Of a stretch of DNA of 5,145 bases, positions 1-5,145 are shown piece by piece. The translations under genes were made by a program, and so were the position numbers. Positions within the stretch are counted from its first letter, which is position 1. Each line of letters opens with the position of its first letter. Where the stretch lies: positions 1 to 5,145 of the forward strand of contig CAMBQX010000128.1 of assembly GCA_945870085.1 (NCBI GenBank). The letters are read 5' to 3'. This DNA is from Bifidobacterium breve. GTDB taxonomy: Bacteria > Actinomycetota > Actinomycetes > S36-B12. A model generated the notes under the pieces. It searched no databases and was not told the DNA's origin. It saw only the letters and a list, made by a program, of their open reading frames with translations.

Positions 1-758
1 AAAACCACACTGTCACATTCGAGGATCTTGGAACGGCCTTTCGCGTCCTGGATCTGCACACCCTCGACCTGTTGGCCGCCGAGAATCTCGGTGACCTTTG
101 TTGATGTCAGTAGCGGGAAGCGCCACCTAGCGCGCGCGGCAAAATTGAAGGCCGAAAATGAGTCATGTCGGCGTCGCTCGGTGACCATTGCTACGACATC
201 ACATTTGGCATGACGCAAGGTGAGTACGGCCGAATACGAAACATGTTCGGCGCCAACGATCACGGCACGCTTGCCTGGCGAACCGTGTTGCAAGTGCACA
301 AGCCGTTGCAACCAGCCGGTGGTGAATACGCCCGCGGGCCTGGTACCTGGTACCAACCGCGCTGCTCGGGGCCTTTCGCGACAACCGGTGGCGATCACAA
401 TTACTTTCGCCTTGACGGTAAGGCGCCCGGTAGGAGCGGTGACTTCGATGGTGTGTTGAGTTGCATTGATATCGGTGACGGTGGCCTCCGTCATGATCCG
501 TGCACCACCTTTGACAGCCCGGAGCGCTAGGTGGCCTGCGTAAATCGGCCCCCGCAGTGGCTGCCGTAAATCGCGAATCCCATAACCGTGATGATCCGAA
601 TAACGTGGCACACCACCGGGCTGGGTGTCGCGATCGATGATCAACACGTCACTGATACCTAGTTCACCGAGCGCATGAGCGAAGGTCAGGCCCGCTGGGC
701 CAGCACCGATCACTACAACGTCGACGTTTTGCTGCGCCAAGTGTTGTTGGTCAGGCAT
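1..758 (-). CDS. NAD(P)/FAD-dependent oxidoreductase, HcnB/opine-oxidase-A-like (partial, C-terminus beyond left edge)
   Basis: I translated this frame by hand: it is open from ATG at 758-756 to the window edge, about 252 residues with no stop. An FAD-binding Rossmann motif, VIGAGPAG, sits at residues 17-24. A Pro-Gly-Gly stretch follows (47-49). The family signature ATGCRERP is at 123-130, then a VPGTRPAGVFTTG segment (136-148). The second nucleotide-binding region reads VIVGAEHVS (166-174), the degenerate Gly-Ala-Glu form usual in this family rather than classical GxGxxG. Such proteins (HcnB, opine oxidase A, and the partner of GlpA-like dehydrogenases in Thermotoga-type glycerol operons) pass electrons between NAD(P) or a carrier and a partner flavoprotein. 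The gene overlaps the upstream FAD/BFD gene by 8 nt, and an AGGG Shine-Dalgarno lies 7 nt before its ATG, so translation is probably coupled and the two products likely form one complex. I infer the complex from family and context. The C-terminal part is not visible. Confidence 0.87.
   Translation of the reverse strand, partial: MPDQQHLAQQNVDVVVIGAGPAGLTFAHALGELGISDVLIIDRDTQPGGVPRYSDHHGYGIRDLRQPLRGPIYAGHLALRAVKGGARIMTEATVTDINATQHTIEVTAPTGRLTVKAKVIVIATGCRERPRAARLVPGTRPAGVFTTGWLQRLVHLQHGSPGKRAVIVGAEHVSYSAVLTLRHAKCDVVAMVTERRRHDSFSAFNFAARARWRFPLLTSTKVTEILGGQQVEGVQIQDAKGRSKILECDSVV
751..758 (-). other. 8-nt gene overlap (ATGCCTGA)
   Basis: The start ATG of the NAD(P)/FAD oxidoreductase and the stop TGA of the FAD/BFD dehydrogenase lie within the 8-nt string ATGCCTGA on the minus strand, in different frames. 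Such overlaps are typical of translationally coupled subunits and support a stoichiometric two-protein complex. Confidence 0.85.
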
Positions 759-2133
759 GAGTGTGCCCTGACCACGCGGTTGCCATCTCGGTGATCAAAG
801 CCCCGCAATGAAAACCCTGACAGCGCCCAGCCAAAGCTCTGGTGCGCCTTCGCAAGCCGTCGATGTCGCCGGCGGGCACCGGGCTGGTGAGGGCATCCCT
901 GACTTCTCCGAGGGTCACTCGTTCACATAGGCAAAGGATGCGCCCGTATGCGGGATCGGCAGCTATAAGCGCGGCATCTTGATAGGGCCGCGGCCGTGAC
1001 TCCGCAAGATTTGGCATCGTCACGGTGGTGGGTGACTTCAACTCTTGCATTTTGACACCGCGCTCACCTAGGTCAGCTATCACCTGCTCGGCGATAGCGA
1101 GTGAAGACGAGATCCCCGTTGATCTAATGCCACCAACGCGCACATACTTATCGGGAAAGACCTCGTAGCAGTAGTCACCGTGCTCACTTGCTGCGCGCAG
1201 GCCCGAGTACGTGGCGGTGACTTCTTCGTCAATAAGTCTTGGCATGATCGCGCGGCCTTTATCGAGCAGGCCGGCCAAAGCCTCAGCGGTGGTATTTGTT
1301 GCGGTCTTATCGGTGAGGTCTTCGGCGGTTGGTCCGAGCAGTACATTGCCGTAAATAGTTGGTGCAACCAGCACGCCCTTGGTGGTGGCCGTGGGCACCG
1401 GCAAAATCACATGCTTAACAAGTGATCGCGCAAGTTTGTCGAACACAATCAGCTGCCCCCGGCGCGGAGTGATGGTGAAGCCATCATGACCGAGTAGGCG
1501 ATCGACTACGTCACTGTTGAGGCCGGCTGCATTTATCACCCAGGTTGCATACACGGTGCCAGCGGCGGTTTGTAGTTCGTGGCGACCTTCAATGCGCGCG
1601 GCTTTTGTAACCCCAGCCTTGCGCAATAACGTGCCGCCATTGACTACGAAGTCGGTCGCGAGGGCGATAACAATCGACCACGGGTCGAGTAATCCTTCAT
1701 CGGGTACTAGTAGGCCACCGTGGGCACCGGGGCCGAGATTCGGTTCCAGTTCATAGACTTCTGACTTACTTTTTACTTCGATACGGGTGTAGCCGGTGGC
1801 TTGCGCATTTGCGATGATGGATTCAAGGCGCAAGAGCTGCTCATCATCCCAAGCGACCAGCAAGGCTCCGGTGCGCTCCAGCGGCCAGCCGAAATCGGAT
1901 GCTCGCTCCTCAAGTAGTTGATGCCCGCGCGCCACAAGTTTGGCCTCCAATGTTGCGGGCTTGGCATCAAAACCGGTGTGCCAAATTGCGGTATTGGCTT
2001 TACTGGTGCCGGCCCCAACATCGGCTGCGGCTTCCAGCAGGACAACCCGCAGGCTCTGGCGCACAAGAGCGCTGGCAATCGCGCAGCCGACGACGCCTCC
2101 ACCGACCACCGCGACGTCGTAGGACTGCTTCAC
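751..2133 (-). CDS. GlpA/LhgO-like FAD-dependent dehydrogenase with C-terminal BFD-type [2Fe-2S] domain
   Basis: The 460-residue product has a DAO-fold FAD domain at residues ~5-355: the dinucleotide motif VVGGGVVGCAIA (9-20), a glutamate ending the second strand (E34), a substrate-side segment with HTGFDAKP (52-59), and a late FAD-contact segment VGGIRSTGISSS (333-344). Residues ~395-450 form a bacterioferritin-associated-ferredoxin-like domain with C401-x-C403 and C438-x4-C443, the four ligands expected for a [2Fe-2S] cluster. This architecture is known from glycerol-3-phosphate dehydrogenases encoded beside glycerol kinase in anaerobes and from L-2-hydroxyglutarate-oxidase relatives. With the kinase upstream, I infer oxidation of a polyol phosphate, with electrons leaving through the Fe-S domain to the downstream oxidoreductase. 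The start is GTG (2133-2131): no other in-frame start lies between it and the upstream TGA at 2151-2149. It follows the kinase stop by 8 nt. No clear Shine-Dalgarno is seen. The exact substrate is unproven. Confidence 0.9.
   Translation of the reverse strand: MKQSYDVAVVGGGVVGCAIASALVRQSLRVVLLEAAADVGAGTSKANTAIWHTGFDAKPATLEAKLVARGHQLLEERASDFGWPLERTGALLVAWDDEQLLRLESIIANAQATGYTRIEVKSKSEVYELEPNLGPGAHGGLLVPDEGLLDPWSIVIALATDFVVNGGTLLRKAGVTKAARIEGRHELQTAAGTVYATWVINAAGLNSDVVDRLLGHDGFTITPRRGQLIVFDKLARSLVKHVILPVPTATTKGVLVAPTIYGNVLLGPTAEDLTDKTATNTTAEALAGLLDKGRAIMPRLIDEEVTATYSGLRAASEHGDYCYEVFPDKYVRVGGIRSTGISSSLAIAEQVIADLGERGVKMQELKSPTTVTMPNLAESRPRPYQDAALIAADPAYGRILCLCERVTLGEVRDALTSPVPAGDIDGLRRRTRALAGRCQGFHCGALITEMATAWSGHTHA
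766..769 (-). promoter_or_regulatory. Ribosome-binding site of the NAD(P)/FAD oxidoreductase
   Basis: The minus strand reads AGGG, 7 nt before the ATG at 758, inside the last codons of the FAD/BFD gene. It is a short match but at ideal spacing, and it supports this start over later in-frame codons. Confidence 0.5.
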
Positions 2134-2141
2134 GCTGTCGA

Positions 2142-3521
2142 TTATCGCTCAATCGGCTCGAAGATGTTCCGCGGTTGCCATCCGGCAATGATCTCGACCT
2201 CGGCTCCGGGCCCCAACAAGCCGCGCAGGGTGGTGGCGGCAATACCAAGTGCAGTGGCGCAGTCATGGGGGTAAACCTCGATGGCAATGCCTAGATCGTC
2301 GGCTTGTAGCTGCATTAAGACCTTTGATTGAGTCAGGCCACCATCAACGCGCAGCACTTTCAGCGACTCACCCAGGTCGGTTTCGACGGCGCGCACCACC
2401 GAGGTGACTTCGGCCGCGAGCCCGGTAAAAAAGGCGCGCGCGATATGGCTGGGGGTGCTCGCAAGGCTGAGGCCGGTGATTTGTGCCCGCTGATTTGGCG
2501 CCCAAACCGGCGCCCCCCGACCGGTAAATACCGGCTCGAAATTCACGCCAGCGGTATCGGTAACCGCACTTGCCAGCACATCTAGATCGGCTGGGTCCTT
2601 AATGAACCCGACCCGTTGCAACCACGAGACTCCGGCTCCTGCGCTATAAACCTGCCCGTCGATGCACGATGCGCGTGTACCGTCAGTAAATACCCAGGCC
2701 AGTGAGGTCGCGAGCCCTGACGTGGAGTGGATGTGTGCGGCACCGACATTGGCCAATAAGAAGGCACCGGTGCCGTAGGTGCACTTGGCCAGGCCTCGAA
2801 CGTTGCAGCCCTCGGCGTAGAGCGCCGCCTGTTGATCAACCATCAGGCCGATTACGGGGATGGTTCCGCCGAACACTTCAGTGGTGCCGACTTGTGCATC
2901 GCAGGGCAAAATCTCAGGCAGTGATGACGGGTCTATGCAGTAGCTATCGCAGGCGGCGGTTGACCACTGCAAAGTTTCGGGGTCGAGTAGTTGGGTGCGT
3001 GATGCGGTCGAAAAATCGGTTACATATCTACCGGTAAGCCGCGCCGTCACATAGGCATCAATTGTTGAAATCACCGCACCAGCCGGCAATTGGTAATTGC
3101 GCTTTAGCCACGTCATTTTTGGTGCCGCGAAATACGGATCAACCGGTAAGCCCGTGATTGACCAAAGAGTCTCGCGTTCTTTCGGTGAGAACCCATCGGT
3201 GATGACATGTGAGCGGCGGTCTTGCCATGAAAGCGCTGGTGTCAGCGCAGCCCCTGTAGCCCGGTTCCACCCGAGCACGGTCTCACCTTGATTACCAAGA
3301 CCAACGGCGTCAATGTGAGCACCCGAATGCGCTATTGCTGCGCGACCGGCGTCAATCACACTTTCGATAAGTAGCTCAGGATCTTGCTCAATCTTGTCAC
3401 CGTCAAATGTCAATCCGGCTACTGGTACATCTACCTCGCTCAGGATTCCGCGAGATTGACACCACACCACAGCTTTGGTGGCCGAAGTCCCTTGATCAAG
3501 TGCGAGGATTATCAATGGCAA
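2142..3521 (-). CDS. FGGY-family carbohydrate kinase, glycerol kinase-like
   Basis: The 459-residue product is collinear with glycerol kinase: phosphate-1 loop LALDQGTSATK (6-16), NQGET (77-81), WQDRRS (99-104), DPYFAAPK (128-135), catalytic-base region VDQQAAL (228-234, Asp229), ATP-side YGTGAFLL (249-256), FTGRGAPVW (332-340) and adenosine motif RVDGG (391-395). It should transfer phosphate from ATP to a polyol or sugar in the cytoplasm. Residues matching E. coli GlpK Glu84, Trp103, Tyr135, Asp245, Gln246 and Phe270 are kept, but the Arg83 position is Gly79, so the substrate may not be glycerol. The glycine-rich loop before Asp245 that binds fructose-1,6-bisphosphate in E. coli is shortened (residues ~214-222). 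At 459 residues it is shorter than the usual ~500, mostly at the C-terminus. The start is TTG directly after the kynU stop; a second TTG at codon 3 is also possible. No Shine-Dalgarno is visible, suggesting coupling to kynU translation. The family is certain; the substrate is not. Confidence 0.9.
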   Translation of the reverse strand: MPLIILALDQGTSATKAVVWCQSRGILSEVDVPVAGLTFDGDKIEQDPELLIESVIDAGRAAIAHSGAHIDAVGLGNQGETVLGWNRATGAALTPALSWQDRRSHVITDGFSPKERETLWSITGLPVDPYFAAPKMTWLKRNYQLPAGAVISTIDAYVTARLTGRYVTDFSTASRTQLLDPETLQWSTAACDSYCIDPSSLPEILPCDAQVGTTEVFGGTIPVIGLMVDQQAALYAEGCNVRGLAKCTYGTGAFLLANVGAAHIHSTSGLATSLAWVFTDGTRASCIDGQVYSAGAGVSWLQRVGFIKDPADLDVLASAVTDTAGVNFEPVFTGRGAPVWAPNQRAQITGLSLASTPSHIARAFFTGLAAEVTSVVRAVETDLGESLKVLRVDGGLTQSKVLMQLQADDLGIAIEVYPHDCATALGIAATTLRGLLGPGAEVEIIAGWQPRNIFEPIER

Positions 3522-3524
3522 TTA
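3519..3524 (-). other. Zero-gap kynU stop / kinase TTG start junction
   Basis: The minus strand reads TAATTG: the kynU stop codon is followed at once by the kinase start codon in the same reading frame. The 19 nt before the TTG contain no GGAG-like element. The conserved kinase N-terminus (ILALDQGT) begins only a few codons later, so the start must be this TTG or the TTG two codons on (3515-3513). Termination-reinitiation is the likely way the kinase is translated. Confidence 0.75.
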
Positions 3525-4805
3525 GCCGATGGATAGGCCGAGTAATTCGCGCGAGACGGCATCCGCTCCGCGCCAGCAGTCATGGAATGAAGTGTAGAGG
3601 GGGATTGGTGCCATGCGAATGATGTTTGGCTTGCGATCATCGGGGATGACGCCCCAATTTTCGTCCATTCGCCTGGCGAATTGCGCAACATCGGTGTCGA
3701 GGCGGATAGAAATTTGACTGCCGCGCCGAGCGGCTTCGCGCGGTGTCACAATCCCAAGTGGAGCTCTCGTGGCGAGATCGTCAAGGAGCGAAAGCAGGTA
3801 GTCACTTAGCTGCAAACTGCGTTTGCGCAAGGCAGGCATGCCGACCGAATCAAAGATCTCCAGCGACGCGCGAATAGGCGCAATGGCAAGAATCGGTGAT
3901 GTGGAAAGCACCCAAGCTTCGGCCGTCGGTGGGGTGTCGATTATCGGCGCCATGTCGAAGCGGGTTTCGAGCCGATTGCCGTACCAACCCTCTAGGCGTT
4001 GAATATCGGGGTCGGCTAGATGCCGCTCGTGGACAAAAGCCGCGGCAACGGCACCGGGCCCGGAGTTCAAATACTTGTAATTGCACCAGGCGGCGAAATC
4101 AACCCCCCAATCGTGCAGTGATAGCGGCACATTGCCGGCGGCGTGCGCTAGATCCCAGCCGACGAAAATTCCGGCTTTACGGCCCGCGGCGGTGATGGCC
4201 GCGATGTCCATCAGTTCACCCGTCAGGTAGTTGATGCCGCTGAGCATCAGGGTGGCGATTCGGGGCCCCTGCTGTTCGATCACGGAAATCACATCTTCGG
4301 TGCGAAGAACATCTTCACCCGCGCGCGGGCGTAGGCGAAGGATGGCTTCATCGGGGTCGTATCCGCGTAGGCGGGCGTGGCTGCGTACGGCATAGGAGTC
4401 TGACGGGAACGCATAGTCCTCGATGAGGATCTGATTGCGCTCGGCGGTTGGCCGATAAAACGATGCGAGCATCAGGTGCAGGTTCACGGTCAAGGTATTC
4501 ATTACTGAAACTTCTTGGGGCAGCGCGCCAACCACCCGACTCAAAGCTTCATTCACATACTGGTGGTAGTGCAGCCACGGATCACCGCCGGTGAAGTGCC
4601 CGTGCACACCGCGCTGCGACCAGGATTCAAGAACATCTAGGATCGCTGCCGCCGTAGTGATTGGTTGCAGCCCGAGGGAGTTGCCGGCGAAGTATGCCTC
4701 GTACGGGTAGGCGCCACTATTTGCCGGCAATTGGATGAACTGCGACCTAGTTGCTGACGGGTGTGCGGTATCTAGGTCATGGGCGTACTGCTCTGACAGG
4801 TTCAT
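3522..4805 (-). CDS. kynU: Kynureninase
   Basis: This PLP enzyme hydrolyses kynurenine (or 3-hydroxykynurenine) to anthranilate (or 3-hydroxyanthranilate) and alanine. The 427-residue product is full length for the family. Visible landmarks in order are GNSLGL (41-46), MNTLTVNLHLML (102-113, cofactor-phosphate side), AFPSD (132-136), GWDLAHAAGN (216-225, Asp218 expected to pair with the pyridine nitrogen), WCNYKYLNSGPG (240-251, Lys244 the Schiff-base lysine), GWYG (273-276), STSPIL (301-306) and the carboxylate-binding region IRMAPIPLY (396-404, Arg397). It starts at ATG 4805, 51 nt after the upstream tryptophan dioxygenase stop, with AGGAG 11 nt before it. It ends in a TAA touching the kinase TTG start. 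Pairing with KynA supports tryptophan breakdown; no formamidase or kynurenine monooxygenase is visible. His70 and Thr302 occupy substrate-selectivity positions (see findings), so the preferred substrate is unclear. Confidence 0.96.
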   Translation of the reverse strand: MNLSEQYAHDLDTAHPSATRSQFIQLPANSGAYPYEAYFAGNSLGLQPITTAAAILDVLESWSQRGVHGHFTGGDPWLHYHQYVNEALSRVVGALPQEVSVMNTLTVNLHLMLASFYRPTAERNQILIEDYAFPSDSYAVRSHARLRGYDPDEAILRLRPRAGEDVLRTEDVISVIEQQGPRIATLMLSGINYLTGELMDIAAITAAGRKAGIFVGWDLAHAAGNVPLSLHDWGVDFAAWCNYKYLNSGPGAVAAAFVHERHLADPDIQRLEGWYGNRLETRFDMAPIIDTPPTAEAWVLSTSPILAIAPIRASLEIFDSVGMPALRKRSLQLSDYLLSLLDDLATRAPLGIVTPREAARRGSQISIRLDTDVAQFARRMDENWGVIPDDRKPNIIRMAPIPLYTSFHDCWRGADAVSRELLGLSIG

Positions 4806-4856
4806 TACCGAACTTGCTCCTAGCTGCTTAGAAATGGGTATGGATGAATCCGGCTA
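4806..4856 (-). other. kynA-kynU intergenic gap
   Basis: This 51-bp gap is the largest non-coding interval in the window. On the transcribed strand it ends with the kynU ribosome-binding site. A short imperfect dyad, CTAAGCAGCTAG (4831-4820), is visible just before and overlapping the AGGAG, but it has no GC-rich stem and no T-run, so it is not a terminator. I see no convincing -35/-10 pair. The simplest reading is an ordinary within-operon spacer. Confidence 0.6.
4817..4821 (-). promoter_or_regulatory. Ribosome-binding site of kynU
   Basis: The minus strand reads AGGAG here, 11 nt before the kynU ATG. The spacing is a little longer than the usual 5-9 nt. It is the best Shine-Dalgarno match in the window and supports the ATG at 4805. 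It is the only start in this operon with an independent, strong-looking site; those of the kinase and the FAD dehydrogenase lack one. Confidence 0.6.
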
Positions 4857-5145
4857 TCAAACATAAGCGCGGTATGACCATAGTTCATCAAAAGTTACCC
4901 GTGACATGCTTTTTTCGAGCCACTGGATACCCGACGAACCACCACTACCAACTTTGGCTCCGAGTGACTGCTTCACCGCACGTAGGTGCAGGGCCTGCCA
5001 ATCTAGGAAGGCCTGTGAGATCTCCGAAAGCACATCACCGAGCATACGTAGTGGATCATTGACCGGAAGTTCGGTATAGACCTTCACCCACGCCGCCTGG
5101 ACTGAATCATTTGGCGTGTACGCCTCGGCGTGATCACGAGCCATA
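4857..5145 (-). CDS. kynA: Tryptophan 2,3-dioxygenase (partial, N-terminus beyond right edge)
   Basis: Only the C-terminal ~95 residues are in the window. The methionine codon at 5144-5142 is internal, not the true start, because the family is about 270-280 residues long. Tryptophan 2,3-dioxygenase uses heme and O2 to open the indole ring, giving N-formylkynurenine. The segment contains FLDWQALHLRAVKQSLG, whose His (53rd visible residue, codon 4988-4986) matches the proximal heme ligand His240 of the Xanthomonas enzyme. It is followed at the usual spacing by GSGGSSG (66-72), the counterpart of the family GTGGSSG loop that covers the substrate amino group. The end, FDELWSYRAYV, matches the FPELWxLRT-type terminus of the family. 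The loop Thr is Ser here. It is the first visible gene of the kyn-kinase-dehydrogenase run, and kynU follows 51 nt downstream. The identity is firm from these motifs and the kynU neighbour; the N-terminal half, including tryptophan-binding residues, cannot be checked. Confidence 0.93.
   Translation of the reverse strand, partial: MARDHAEAYTPNDSVQAAWVKVYTELPVNDPLRMLGDVLSEISQAFLDWQALHLRAVKQSLGAKVGSGGSSGIQWLEKSMSRVTFDELWSYRAYV

Noticed and set aside
341..355. Repeated GGTACC (TGGTACCTGGTACCA), looking like a small palindromic repeat
   Set aside because: It encodes the conserved Leu-Val-Pro-Gly-Thr segment of the oxidoreductase, and no further copy was noticed. Coincidental codon choice explains it.
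165..530. 121-codon plus-strand open frame
   Set aside because: It lies wholly antisense to the NAD(P)/FAD oxidoreductase, whose translation shows clear family motifs. The plus-strand peptide has no recognisable domain and no ribosome-binding site I would trust.
2139..2155. CGATT / AATCG dyad with a 7-nt loop at the kinase stop
   Set aside because: The 5-bp AT-containing stem is too weak for a terminator, there is no T-run, and the next gene starts 8 nt after the stop. It could slightly affect GTG start access, but this is not supportable.
1899..2294. Two overlapping plus-strand open frames of 118-131 codons across the kinase/dehydrogenase junction
   Set aside because: They are antisense to the conserved N-terminus of the FAD dehydrogenase and the C-terminus of the kinase. 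Their composition is rich in Arg, Pro and Ala, as expected for a shadow frame in GC-rich DNA.
2702..3037. 111-codon plus-strand open frame
   Set aside because: It is antisense to the catalytic core of the kinase (VDQQAAL, YGTGAF). The product is Arg-rich low-complexity sequence without a domain.
4820..4831. CTAAGCAGCTAG imperfect dyad before the kynU RBS as a possible terminator or operator
   Set aside because: It is short and imperfect, with no GC-rich stem, no T-tract and no second copy. Chance occurrence is likely.
5142..5144. ATG at the right edge as the start of a 95-residue small protein
   Set aside because: The sequence is plainly the C-terminal end of tryptophan 2,3-dioxygenase, including the heme His region and GSGGSSG loop, so this Met is internal to a gene cut by the window.

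Overview
The window is a stretch of a bacterial chromosome, or a contig from one, in which every supportable gene lies on the minus strand. Transcription therefore runs from the right edge to the left edge. The DNA is moderately GC-rich by eye. The genes are almost back to back and use GTG and TTG starts as well as ATG. This style fits an actinobacterium-like, streamlined bacterium, but no marker gene is present, so the taxonomic guess is weak.

In transcription order: (1) 5145-4857, the C-terminal third of a tryptophan 2,3-dioxygenase (KynA), cut by the right edge; (2) 4805-3522, a complete kynureninase (KynU); (3) 3521-2142, an FGGY-family sugar/polyol kinase of the glycerol-kinase type; (4) 2133-751, a GlpA-like FAD-dependent dehydrogenase with a C-terminal BFD-type [2Fe-2S] domain; (5) 758-1, the N-terminal ~252 residues of an HcnB/opine-oxidase-A-like NAD(P)/FAD oxidoreductase, cut by the left edge. 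Junctions are +51, 0, +8 and -8 nt. This strongly suggests one polycistronic unit, with translational coupling at the last three junctions. No terminator, RNA gene, repeat array or mobile element was seen, and there is no gene-free stretch longer than 51 bp.

Two metabolic modules are joined. The first opens the tryptophan indole ring (KynA) and cleaves kynurenine to anthranilate and alanine (KynU); the arylformamidase needed between them is not in the window. The second looks like a phosphorylate-then-oxidise route: the kinase makes a polyol phosphate, and a two-flavoprotein complex oxidises it and passes electrons on through an Fe-S centre. By family this would be glycerol to glycerol-3-phosphate to dihydroxyacetone phosphate. 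However, the kinase lacks the arginine that contacts glycerol in E. coli GlpK, so its substrate is open.

The points most worth a second look are the fusion of the two pathways in one tight operon, the kynU/kinase junction (same frame, one TAA, TTG start, no Shine-Dalgarno), the Arg-to-Gly change in the kinase, and active-site variations in KynA and KynU.
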